Part shown: one piece after another, positions 15,900 through 23,177 of the stretch
How the letters are laid out: every line of letters starts with the position of its first letter
How positions within the stretch are numbered: the stretch's first letter is position 1
NCBI GenBank assembly: GCA_900758315.1
Contig: CAAERF010000481.1
Coordinates: forward strand, 1 to 37,423
Origin: an uncultured Oscillospiraceae bacterium
Lineage (GTDB): Bacteria; Bacillota; Clostridia; Oscillospirales; Oscillospiraceae
DNA: 37,423 nucleotides
Direction of reading: 5' to 3'
Made by a program: the position numbers and the translations under genes
Notes under the pieces: generated by a model
What the model saw: the letters and a program-made list of their open reading frames with translations, nothing else
What the model was told of the DNA's origin: nothing
The model's database searches: none

Positions 15900-16684
15900 G
15901 GCGTTCCCCGCAGCTGGGCCAGCATCGCTTTTTTATCCGTCGCCCGCATCAGCGTCTCACCGATGAGCACGCCGTTTACCTTGGCGCGCCGGAGCACGGC
16001 AATATCCTCCGCCGTCTGGATACCACTTTCCGCCACGAAGAGCACCGCTTCCGGCGCCAGCCGGCGCAGCCGTTCCGCGTTCCCCAGGTCTACGGTGAAG
16101 TCCCGGAGGTTGCGGTTGTTGACTCCAATCACTCTGGCGCCTGCCGCCAGGGCCTGCGTCAGCTCTTCTTCGTCATGGGCCTCCACCAGAGCGGACAGGC
16201 CCAGCCGATCACAGAGCGTCAAATAGCGCTTTAGCGTCTCCTGATCCAGCAGAGCACAGATGAGCAGCACTGCAGAGGCCCCCAACACCTTTGCCTGATA
16301 GATCATATATTCATCCACCACAAAGTCCTTCCGAATACAGGGAATGGACACGGCCTCCGTGATCTCTTTCAGATACTCATCCCGTCCCAAAAACCATTTC
16401 GGCTCCGTGAGGACGGAAATACACGCCGCTCCTGCCGCCTCATAGGCTTTGGCAATCTCCAGGTAGGGGAACTCCGGCGCAATCAGCCCTTTCGACGGGG
16501 ACGCTTTCTTGCACTCGCAGATAAAACCGATATCGTCGCCGGACAGCGCCTTCTCAAAGGGAAATCCCGTATCCAGCTCCATGGCCAGCGCCCGCTCCCG
16601 CAGGGCCTCCAACGGTTCCCGTTCCTTCGCCTCTGTCACCCGGATTCTGGCATGCTCCGCAATGGTTGTCAAGATGTCGCTCAT
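15896..16684 (-). CDS. trpC: Indole-3-glycerol-phosphate synthase
   Basis: A 262-residue TIM-barrel enzyme that closes the indole ring with loss of CO2 and water. Signatures seen are [15 protein letters not shown] with catalytic Glu and Lys, [34 protein letters not shown] with the second Lys, VEAHDEEEL, and [14 protein letters not shown]. It is a separate polypeptide from TrpF, unlike the E. coli fusion. It overlaps trpD and trpF by 4 bases each. Confidence 0.97.
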   Translation of the reverse strand: MSDILTTIAEHARIRVTEAKEREPLEALRERALAMELDTGFPFEKALSGDDIGFICECKKASPSKGLIAPEFPYLEIAKAYEAAGAACISVLTEPKWFLGRDEYLKEITEAVSIPCIRKDFVVDEYMIYQAKVLGASAVLLICALLDQETLKRYLTLCDRLGLSALVEAHDEEELTQALAAGARVIGVNNRNLRDFTVDLGNAERLRRLAPEAVLFVAESGIQTAEDIAVLRRAKVNGVLIGETLMRATDKKAMLAQLRGTP

Positions 16685-17697
16685 CTGTTTGATGCCTCCC
16701 GGAAGGCCTCCAGCTTGGCCAGTGCCGCGCCGGAGTCGATAATCTCGCCAGCCAGGGTCACGCCTGCGGCGATGGACTCCGCCTTACCGCCGATATAAAG
16801 GCCTGCGCCGGCGTTGATCAGCACCGCATCCCGCCGCGGGCCCTTCTCGCCTCGGAGAATGGAACGGGTGATCTCCGCGTTTTCTGCCGGGGTTCCGCCC
16901 ACCAGGTCCTCCTTTGCGCAGCGAGTCAGCCCGAAATCCTCCGGCTGGATCACGTAGCTGCGGTAGAACTCCTCCTTGATCTCACAAACGGTGGTGGGTG
17001 CGCTCATGCTGATTTCGTCCAGCTTATCCTGGCCGTAGACCACCAGACCCCGCCGGACCCCCAACTCTGTCAGCACCTGCGCCAGCGGCTGCACCAGGGA
17101 CTCGTCATATACCCCCAGCAGCTGCATGGTGGGCTGGGCGGGATTGGTCAGCGGCCCGAGGATGTTAAATACCGTCCGGAAGCCCAGCTCTTTGCGGATC
17201 GCTCCCACATACTTCATGGAGGTGTGGTACTTCTGGGCAAACAGGAAGCAAATCCCCACTTCCTTCAGCAAGGACTTGCACTGCTCCGGCGACAGCTCGA
17301 TGTTCACTCCCAGCGCCTCCAGACAGTCGGCGGTGCCGCAGCTGGAGGAGGCCGCCCGGTTGCCGTGCTTGGCAATGGGAATGCCGCCGGCCGCCATGAC
17401 CAGAGCGGAAGTCGTGGAGATGTTGAAGCTGTGGGCGCCATCGCCGCCGGTTCCTACGATTTCCATCACCTCCATGTCGTGGTCCACTTTTATGGCGTGG
17501 GCCCGCATGGCTGCGGCACAGCCGGAGATCTCCTCAATGGTCTCTGCCTTGGTGCTCTTAGTGCTCAGAGCCGCCAGAAAGGCCGCATTCTGGGTCTGCG
17601 TGGTCTGACCGCCCATGATCTCGTTCATCACCGCATAGGCCTCATCATATTTCAGATCCTCTTTATTGACAATTTTTGCAATCGCTTCTTTAATCAT
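16681..17697 (-). CDS. trpD: Anthranilate phosphoribosyltransferase
   Basis: A 338-residue enzyme transferring the phosphoribosyl group from PRPP to anthranilate. The glycine-rich PRPP loop [14 protein letters not shown] is near residue 82, followed by [22 protein letters not shown], and the acidic metal site is in the C-terminal half. The ATG follows AGGAGAGCGAACC and overlaps the end of trpG by 8 bases. No fusion with TrpG, in contrast to enteric bacteria. Confidence 0.97.
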   Translation of the reverse strand: MIKEAIAKIVNKEDLKYDEAYAVMNEIMGGQTTQTQNAAFLAALSTKSTKAETIEEISGCAAAMRAHAIKVDHDMEVMEIVGTGGDGAHSFNISTTSALVMAAGGIPIAKHGNRAASSSCGTADCLEALGVNIELSPEQCKSLLKEVGICFLFAQKYHTSMKYVGAIRKELGFRTVFNILGPLTNPAQPTMQLLGVYDESLVQPLAQVLTELGVRRGLVVYGQDKLDEISMSAPTTVCEIKEEFYRSYVIQPEDFGLTRCAKEDLVGGTPAENAEITRSILRGEKGPRRDAVLINAGAGLYIGGKAESIAAGVTLAGEIIDSGAALAKLEAFREASNR

Positions 17698-18283
17698 GGT
17701 TCGCTCTCCTCTCTTTGGCCAAGTGTAAAAAGTTCTCCAGCATCTGTCTGCCGTCCGGAGTCATAATGGATTCCGGATGGAACTGCACCCCGTAGACCGG
17801 GTAGTCCCGGTGGGCCACCGCCATCACCTCACCCACCTCTGTCCGGGCGGTCACCGTTAGGCACGGAGGCATCGTGTCCTCCGCCACCGCCAGCGAGTGA
17901 TACCGGGCCACCGGCGCTTTCTCCGGACACCTGCGGAACAGCAGGCAATCCCGATCCAGGTCCGCTATGGACTGTTTCCCGTGCATCAGCTGTTTGGCAT
18001 AGGTGACCGTAGCACCGTAGGCCTGGCAGATGGACTGATGCCCCAGGCACACCCCCAGAATAGGATACTTACCGCCCAGCTTTTCCACAATTTCCACGCA
18101 GATTCCCGCATCCTCCGGTCTGCCGGGACCGGGCGACAGAATAATCGCCTCGGGACGCAGCTGGTCCACTTCCTCCACCGTCAGAGCATCGTTCCGAACC
18201 ACCCGGATATCCGGGTTGAGGGATCCTATCAACTGGTAAAGATTGTAAGAAAAGCTGTCATAGTTGTCGATCAGCAGAATCAT
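17690..18283 (-). CDS. trpG: Anthranilate synthase glutamine amidotransferase component
   Basis: A 197-residue class I glutamine amidotransferase supplying ammonia to TrpE. It begins [15 protein letters not shown]. The oxyanion [10 protein letters not shown], nucleophile Cys79 in GVCLGHQ, and the His-Glu pair in GVQFHPESI complete the active site. In some Firmicutes the same subunit also serves para-aminobenzoate synthase (PabA). I use ATG 18283, which shares one base with the trpE stop; AGGAGGT lies 6 bases upstream. A GTG three bases earlier is possible. Confidence 0.96.
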   Translation of the reverse strand: MILLIDNYDSFSYNLYQLIGSLNPDIRVVRNDALTVEEVDQLRPEAIILSPGPGRPEDAGICVEIVEKLGGKYPILGVCLGHQSICQAYGATVTYAKQLMHGKQSIADLDRDCLLFRRCPEKAPVARYHSLAVAEDTMPPCLTVTARTEVGEVMAVAHRDYPVYGVQFHPESIMTPDGRQMLENFLHLAKERRANHD

Positions 18284-19743
18284 CACTCTACCTCCTCTGC
18301 CATCTTCAGAGCGTTGACCACAGCGGCAGCCTTATTGATGCACTCCTGGTACTCGGTCTCCGGCACCGAATCCGCCACAATCCCCGCGCCGCTGCGGACA
18401 AATACCTTTCCGTTTTTCTTATAGGCGATCCGGATGGCGATACAGGTATCCAGATTGCCGGTAAAGTCGATATAGCCGATGGCGCCGCCGTAAATGCCCC
18501 GCTTGTTGTTTTCCAGATCGTTGATGAGCTGGCAGGCCCGAATTTTCGGCGCGCCGGACAGGGTCCCAGCCGGCAGGATGGCGTCTACCGCGTCCAGCGC
18601 GTCGCAGTCCTCCCGAATCTCGCCCCGCACGGTGGAGCCAATGTGCATGACGTGGGAGAACCGCTCGATGCAGTGGTACTTCTCCACCTCTACCGTGCCA
18701 AACCGGCTGATTTTTCCGATGTCATTCCGTCCCAAATCCACCAGCATGTTGTGCTCCGCCAGCTCTTTGGGGTCCGCCAGCAGGTCCGCCTCCAGCGCAA
18801 GATCCTCTGCCTCGGTCTTTCCCCGGGGACGGGTACCCGCCAGTGGGAAGGTGTGAAGCACACCGTTTTCCAGCTTGACCAAGGTCTCCGGTGAGGCCCC
18901 GGCCACCTCCATATCTGAGGAGGAGAAGTAGAACATGTAGGGCGACGGATTCAGGGTGCGCAGCACCCGGTAGGTGTTGAGCAGACTGCCCTCGAAGGGC
19001 GCCTCCAGCCGGTTGGACAGGACAATCTGAAAAATATCGCCCTCCCGGATGTGGTGCTTCGCCCGCTCCACCATATCGCAGTAGCGCTCCTTGCCGAACA
19101 GCGGCGTCATCTCTCCGTTCAGATGGCCGGGATGGTCCTTGCAGGGCGTACCGGTTCGGATCAGCTCTTCCAGATGCTCCAGCTCCAGTACAGCTTTATT
19201 GTAATTCTCCTCCGGATCACTGAGCTCCATATTGACAATCAGGATGATTTTCTGCCGGAAGTGGTCAAAGGTAATCACCTTGTCAAAGAGCATCAGATCC
19301 ACATCTTTGAAATTCTCCGCGTCCTCTCCGTCCAGGTGGAGGGAGGGCTCCGCGTACTTGAGATAGTCGTAGGAGAAATAGCCCACCAGGCTGCCGGTAA
19401 AGGAGGGCAGGTAGTCAAACCGAGGACTTTTGTACTGGTCCAGCACCTGGCGGATATACTTTCCCGGGTCCCGGCTCTCAAAGGACAGCATGCCAACCTT
19501 CACTTTTCCGTCCTGGCAGGTCAGCTCCAGCTTGGGATCAAAGCCGAGGAAGGTATATCTGCCCCACTTCTCCCGGTCCGCCACCGACTCCAGCAGGTAA
19601 CAGTGGCCGGAGACGTTCTTGAGAATTTTCAGCACTTCAATGGGCGTTTTGATGTCGGCTAGGATCTCCGTGCTGACGGGGACTACGCCGTATCCGCCGT
19701 CTGCGGCCAACTGCTTTACCTGATCCAGATTGGGTCTGATCAT
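18283..19743 (-). CDS. trpE: Anthranilate synthase component I
   Basis: A 486-residue chorismate-using enzyme making anthranilate with TrpG. The N-terminal feedback site contains CYLLESV, the LLES tryptophan-binding motif, so allosteric inhibition by tryptophan is expected. The C-terminal chorismate domain shows GDIFQIVLSNRLE, SPETLVKLENG, PLAGTRPRG, DLGRNDIG, and LPAGTLSGAPKIRA. The start is ATG 19743, preceded by AAGGAGGGAAACTCT. The frame runs upstream through the T-box leader but that part is not coding. First gene of trpEGDCFBA. Confidence 0.97.
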   Translation of the reverse strand: MIRPNLDQVKQLAADGGYGVVPVSTEILADIKTPIEVLKILKNVSGHCYLLESVADREKWGRYTFLGFDPKLELTCQDGKVKVGMLSFESRDPGKYIRQVLDQYKSPRFDYLPSFTGSLVGYFSYDYLKYAEPSLHLDGEDAENFKDVDLMLFDKVITFDHFRQKIILIVNMELSDPEENYNKAVLELEHLEELIRTGTPCKDHPGHLNGEMTPLFGKERYCDMVERAKHHIREGDIFQIVLSNRLEAPFEGSLLNTYRVLRTLNPSPYMFYFSSSDMEVAGASPETLVKLENGVLHTFPLAGTRPRGKTEAEDLALEADLLADPKELAEHNMLVDLGRNDIGKISRFGTVEVEKYHCIERFSHVMHIGSTVRGEIREDCDALDAVDAILPAGTLSGAPKIRACQLINDLENNKRGIYGGAIGYIDFTGNLDTCIAIRIAYKKNGKVFVRSGAGIVADSVPETEYQECINKAAAVVNALKMAEEVE

Positions 19744-19767
19744 AGAGTTTCCCTCCTTCTGGGCAAC

Positions 19768-19806
19768 AAAAAAGTCCTTGACGGATCCATTTGATCCATC
19801 AAGGAC
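19768..19806 (-). terminator. Terminator of the trp T-box leader
   Basis: On the minus-strand transcript GTCCTTGA (19806-19799) pairs with TCAAGGAC (19781-19774). GGATC arms inside extend the hairpin, and TTTTTT follows at 19773-19768. The 5' arm is close to the T-box sequence, so the terminator and antiterminator exclude each other. Confidence 0.9.
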
Positions 19807-20039
19807 GAATAAGTTTCCTTTATCCGCGGTGCCACCTTGATTTACGGCAAAAGCCGTACCCTTAGCAGGATACCAACATATCCCCGACAACTGACGTATG
19901 CCCTCACGTCGCAGAATACTCAGCTTGCGCCTTTGACTGCGCCCTCCGCGGTCCATTTGAAGACTTGTTTTCCATCCGATTCTCAGCAACACGGACTCTC
20001 TGTGGGAGCATGATCAACGTTATCTCCGCTTCAACAGTT
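19768..20039 (-). ncRNA. T-box leader controlling the trp operon
   Basis: On the minus strand the leader contains the hallmark T-box AAGGTGGCACCGCG (19838-19825), followed by the terminator hairpin ending in T6. AGAGAG near 20005 marks the base of stem I, and GGACC near 19952 can pair with its GTCC. A TGG triplet at 19955-19953 within CAAATGGACC is my best candidate specifier codon and fits tryptophan. Uncharged tRNA-Trp would stabilise the antiterminator. The 5' end is set by the predicted promoter. Confidence 0.93.
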
Positions 20040-20045
20040 TGCATT

Positions 20046-20074
20046 AGCATAGCACACGTTTCCGGCTTTGTCAA
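20046..20074 (-). promoter_or_regulatory. SigA promoter of the trp operon
   Basis: On the minus strand TTGACA (20069-20074), 17 bases, TATGCT (20046-20051) with TGTGC before it, an extended -10. The start would be near 20039. Confidence 0.82.
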
Positions 20075-20093
20075 GGGCCCGCAGAAACGGAAG

Positions 20094-20121
20094 TTGCCAT
20101 CTTCCGCAAAGGGAGTATAAT
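20094..20121 (+). promoter_or_regulatory. SigA promoter of the FTR-like/thioredoxin unit
   Basis: TTGCCA at 20094-20099, 16 bases, TATAAT at 20116-20121. It stands back to back with the trp promoter, 20 bases from its -35. About 100 untranslated bases follow before the first gene; I see no known RNA in them. Confidence 0.65.
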
Positions 20122-20235
20122 AGACGCAGGACCGTTGCATTCCCTGCCGCCGCTCTGTCTATACTGATAGAGCTCGGTCCAATCTACATCGGCAAGTGTG
20201 ACTACGCCACAAACAGGAAAATGGAGGTCTGTCCC

Positions 20236-20436
20236 ATGGCTGTCAAGTTCAATGAAGACCAGAAAATCGTACAATCCGTCCAGGAAGGGCTGAAAAGAAC
20301 CGGCGGCTACTGCCCCTGCCGGGTCGCCCGCACGGAAGAAAACCGCTGCATGTGTAAAGAATTTCGGGATCAGATTGCGGACCCGAATTTTGAGGGATAC
20401 TGTCACTGTCTGCTGTACTACAAAAGTGCGGACTGA
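20236..20436 (+). CDS. Ferredoxin-thioredoxin reductase catalytic-subunit-like iron-sulfur protein
   Basis: A 66-residue protein with three Cys-X-Cys pairs: CPC (26/28), CMC (38/40) and CHC (56/58). This is the CPC...CxC...CHC pattern of the FTR catalytic subunit, where four Cys hold a 4Fe-4S cluster and two form the redox disulfide. Spacing between pairs differs from the plant/cyanobacterial enzyme, and the protein is shorter. No variable (alpha) subunit is encoded nearby, as in other anaerobes with this small form. I use ATG 20236 because GGAGGT at 20223-20228 fits. It is immediately followed by a thioredoxin gene, so electron transfer from ferredoxin to that thioredoxin is a reasonable inference. 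Confidence 0.85.
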   Translation: MAVKFNEDQKIVQSVQEGLKRTGGYCPCRVARTEENRCMCKEFRDQIADPNFEGYCHCLLYYKSAD

Positions 20437-20482
20437 CCCGCTGCCAACAGCGACATCACCGGAGAAAGGATGAACAATCACA

Positions 20483-20788
20483 ATGGTAATCAAAATCACC
20501 AAGAATAATTTTCACGACGAGGTAATTGAAAGCGAGAAGCCTGTCCTGCTGGACTTCTGGGCCACCTGGTGCGGTCCCTGCCAGATGCTGGCACCCGTGG
20601 TGGAGGAAGTCGCCGCAGAGCGTCCCGACATCACAGTGGGAAAGGTCAATGTAGACGAAGAGCCGGAGCTGGCAACGGTGTTCCGGATCGACAGCATTCC
20701 CACTCTGATCCTCATGGACCACGGTGAGGCAAAGGCTCAGTCCATCGGCTACGTGGAAAAGGCCGCCGTACTGAACCTGCTCAAATAA
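20483..20788 (+). CDS. trxA: Thioredoxin
   Basis: A 101-residue classical thioredoxin with the redox site WATWCGPCQM near residues 27-36, the buried Asp in LLDFWA, and the cis-Pro in IDSIPTLIL. Cytosolic disulfide reductase. No NADPH thioredoxin reductase gene is nearby; instead the FTR-like protein lies 46 bases upstream in what looks like a two-gene operon. The ribosome site GGAGAAAGGA is somewhat far from the ATG (about 12 bases). Confidence 0.95.
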   Translation: MVIKITKNNFHDEVIESEKPVLLDFWATWCGPCQMLAPVVEEVAAERPDITVGKVNVDEEPELATVFRIDSIPTLILMDHGEAKAQSIGYVEKAAVLNLLK

Positions 20789-20801
20789 GATCATCGCAAC
20801 A

Positions 20802-20852
20802 GAATCCCCTGTTCCCCATGGAAATACGCCATCCGGGAACAGGGGTTCTTTC
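20802..20852 (+). terminator. Terminator after thioredoxin
   Basis: GAATCCCCTGTTCCC and GGGAACAGGGGTTC form a long stem with a structured 17-base loop, followed by TTTCT. It separates thioredoxin from the converging sensor kinase gene. Confidence 0.8.
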
Positions 20853-20857
20853 TGTCT

Positions 20858-22279
20858 TCAATCTCTTCGCCGAGGGCCTTTTCTTCCCTTGCCCGTCCGC
20901 GTCTCCGGCTGTTCCGAGCCCTGACGGCGGGGCAGTGTGACGGAGAAGATCGTCCCCTTGCCCAGCTCGCTCTCTGCGGCGATGCTGCCGTGGTGAACCT
21001 GGACAATCCACTGGACAATGGACAGGCCCAGCCCGGAACCGGTGCGGTTTCGGGCCCGGTCCGCCCGGTAAAAGCGCTCGAAAATGTGGGGCAGGTCCTG
21101 ACTGCTGATGCCGATTCCGTTATCAGCAATGCGGATCACGGTCTCCCGGTCATTTTCCTCTGCGGAGACTATGACCGAGCCGCCGGGCCGGCCATACTTG
21201 ATCGCGTTGTTCAGCAGGTTGACCAACAGCTGGGTCATCAGCCACTGATCCGCCTCCAGCTCCACTTCCAGGCCGACTGTGCTGGAAAGGCGAATCTGAT
21301 TTTGCTCCGCCAGGTCGGCCAGTTCCTCCAGCAGAGAGTCGATCATCTCCTGGAGGGAAAAGGTCTCCAGCTCCAGCCGGTAGCGTCCCTCATACCCCCG
21401 GGTCAGGGTCAGCAACTGAGAGATAATCTGATTCATCCGCTCGCCCTCCCGCTGAATACTGCGCAGATTTTGCTCGGTCTCCGGGCTCTGCTCTTCTTGA
21501 AGGGAGTCCTCCGCGCAGGCCAGAATGACCGCCACCGGCGTGCGCAGCTCATGGGAGGCATCTGAGGAAAACTGCCGCTCCCGTTGGAAGGAGTCCTCCA
21601 CCTGGCTGATCATGGAGTTGAAGGCGTCTGCCAGCTCTCCCACCTCATCTCTGGTCTTGATGTCGGAGATCCGGCGGGTGAGGTCGCCGTCCCGGATAGA
21701 ACAGGCGGTTTCCGTAATCCTGGCAACCGGTCGGAGGGCACGTCCTGCAATCAGCCAGGCAAAAAAAGCGGATAAAAACAGGTAAAGAGGCGTCAGCGCT
21801 ACCAACAGCAGGCGCAGGTTGTTGACGGAAGACTGAATCAGATTCAGCTTGCCGCAGGCCACCACAATCTGTTCATCGCCCTCCGCAAATTCATATTGCT
21901 GGCGCACTACCATCCAGGTGTTGTCCCCCACCTGAAGCAGTTCCCGGTTGGGCACGTCAAAGGCACAGGCGATCCAGCTCTCGTCGGTAGAGGAGTACAC
22001 CAGCTCTCCGTCTCCGTAAAAGATTGCCACCTCTATCCCCCGGCCTATCTCCTCCGTTCCCAACGTGGTCTGGGCGCTATTTTCAATCTGAGCGCCCGTC
22101 ATCACCTGGGTCAGCTGAATTTGCAGCGTGGAGGCCAGGCTCTGATACAGGGAGTATTTTACCGTAGAGTAGACAGTGGGCAGCAGAATCGTCAACAGCA
22201 CCACAGAGAATGTAAAATAGATCAGCATCAGCTTGGTGCGAATGGGGAGACGTCCTGCCCACTTTTTGATTCTATGCAT
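20858..22279 (-). CDS. Membrane sensor histidine kinase of a two-component system
   Basis: A 473-residue OmpR-partner type kinase. Membrane segments lie at about 15-38 and 155-178, with an extracytoplasmic sensor domain of about 115 residues between. HAMP follows (about 178-232, RALRPVARITE). The phospho-accepting His243 is in SSDASHELRTPVAVI. The ATPase domain has NLLNNAIKYG, IADNGIGIS, FERFYRADRARNRTGSGLGLSIV and GKGTIFSVTLP. All boxes are intact. I use ATG 22279, which overlaps the response-regulator stop by 8 bases. The divergent dlt-like operon is the likely target, suggesting an envelope or cationic-stress signal. Confidence 0.94.
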   Translation of the reverse strand: MHRIKKWAGRLPIRTKLMLIYFTFSVVLLTILLPTVYSTVKYSLYQSLASTLQIQLTQVMTGAQIENSAQTTLGTEEIGRGIEVAIFYGDGELVYSSTDESWIACAFDVPNRELLQVGDNTWMVVRQQYEFAEGDEQIVVACGKLNLIQSSVNNLRLLLVALTPLYLFLSAFFAWLIAGRALRPVARITETACSIRDGDLTRRISDIKTRDEVGELADAFNSMISQVEDSFQRERQFSSDASHELRTPVAVILACAEDSLQEEQSPETEQNLRSIQREGERMNQIISQLLTLTRGYEGRYRLELETFSLQEMIDSLLEELADLAEQNQIRLSSTVGLEVELEADQWLMTQLLVNLLNNAIKYGRPGGSVIVSAEENDRETVIRIADNGIGISSQDLPHIFERFYRADRARNRTGSGLGLSIVQWIVQVHHGSIAAESELGKGTIFSVTLPRRQGSEQPETRTGKGRKGPRRRD

Positions 22280-22949
22280 GATCCACCCGCAGCACATAGC
22301 CAAAGCCCCGCACGGTTTGAATCAGCTTCACCGAATGACCCCGGTCGATTTTGTTTCGCAGGTAACGGATGTACACATCTACCACGTTGGACTCGCAGTC
22401 AAACTCACAGTTCCAGGCATGGTCCGCAATCTGGGTCCGGGTCTGAATATGGCCCTGATTGCGCAGCAGGTACTCCAAAATAGCATACTCCCGGGAGGTC
22501 AGAGAGATCTCCTTACCGCACCGGGTCACGGTGTGCTCCGTGGTGTTCATCACCAGATCCGCGATCTGGAGCACCGCGCCCTTTGCCTCGCCGTTCCGGC
22601 GCATCAGGGCCCGGACCCGTGCCATCAGTTCCTCAAAGGCAAAGGGCTTGACCAGATAGTCGTCCGCGCCGGCGTCCAGCCCCACCACTCGGTCAGATAC
22701 GGCGTCCTTGGCCGTCAGGATCAGCACCGGCTGCTGATTTCCCTGTTCCCGCAGGGCCTTCAGCACCGAAATACCGTCCCGCTTGGGCAGCATCCAATCC
22801 AGAATCACACAGTCATAGGCGGTCGCCTCCGCATAGGCAAGCCCCTCTTCTCCGTCATAGCAGTCATCGACCCAGTGCCCTTCCTCTTCCAGGCGCTTGG
22901 TCAGAATGCGATGCAGATCCAGATCATCTTCTATTACCAAAAGGCGCAT
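22272..22949 (-). CDS. OmpR/PhoB-family response regulator
   Basis: A 225-residue transcription factor. The receiver domain (1-118) has the acidic pocket EDD at 7-9, phospho-acceptor Asp51 in ILDWMLP, Thr79 and Lys101 in LVKPF. The winged-helix DNA-binding domain (about 128-220) includes LTSREYAILEYLL, NVVDVYIRYLRNKID and TVRGFGYVL. The ATG at 22949 follows AAAGGGGGATGCCTG. It is translated just ahead of its kinase. The intergenic region upstream holds TTCAT repeats at 11-base steps facing both this gene and the dlt-like operon; that spacing is typical of this family's binding sites. Confidence 0.95.
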   Translation of the reverse strand: MRLLVIEDDLDLHRILTKRLEEEGHWVDDCYDGEEGLAYAEATAYDCVILDWMLPKRDGISVLKALREQGNQQPVLILTAKDAVSDRVVGLDAGADDYLVKPFAFEELMARVRALMRRNGEAKGAVLQIADLVMNTTEHTVTRCGKEISLTSREYAILEYLLRNQGHIQTRTQIADHAWNCEFDCESNVVDVYIRYLRNKIDRGHSVKLIQTVRGFGYVLRVDHA

Positions 22950-22978
22950 CAGGCATCCCCCTTTCACGGCTTTTTTAT

Positions 22979-23010
22979 AGTATACTCCCGCAAGATGAAA
23001 AACAAATGAA
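22979..23010 (-). promoter_or_regulatory. Promoter and TTCAT box of the two-component operon
   Basis: On the minus strand TTCATTTGTTTTTCATC (23010-22994) contains two TTCAT repeats 11 bases apart. Ten bases after the second comes the -10 TATACT (22984-22979). No good -35 is present, so the box occupies the -35 position, as in promoters activated by PhoB-like regulators. Confidence 0.6.
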
Positions 23011-23037
23011 TTTGTCATTTTTTCTTTTCCCGGCAAC

Positions 23038-23091
23038 TTCATTTCTTTTTCATCTCTTTCTCATCTTTTTTTCATATTCATCCCCCATGAT
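23038..23091 (+). promoter_or_regulatory. Phased TTCAT repeats and putative -10 of the dlt-like operon
   Basis: TTCAT or CTCAT occurs at 23038, 23049, 23060 and 23071, exactly 11 bases apart, plus an additional TTCAT at 23077. The first 17 bases, TTCATTTCTTTTTCATC, differ at one position from the box of the divergent regulator promoter. Ten bases after the 23071 copy lies CATGAT (23086-23091), a weak -10 in the same geometry as on the other side. Confidence 0.6.
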
Positions 23092-23177
23092 AAGGTTCAA
23101 ACAGGAAGAAATGAATGGAAACCCAAATGCACCTGGCACAAATACCCTGTCATCTGAGACACAAGGAGATGCCAACC

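Noticed and set aside
19744..19992. N-terminal extension of trpE through the leader region.
   Set aside because: This stretch is the T-box and terminator. The normal TrpE start with AAGGAGGG before it is at 19743.
23038..23081. TTCAT repeats as a short CRISPR-like or microsatellite tract.
   Set aside because: The units are 5 bases at 11-base steps with variable T-rich spacers and are mirrored at the opposite promoter, which fits regulator binding rather than an array or slippage tract.
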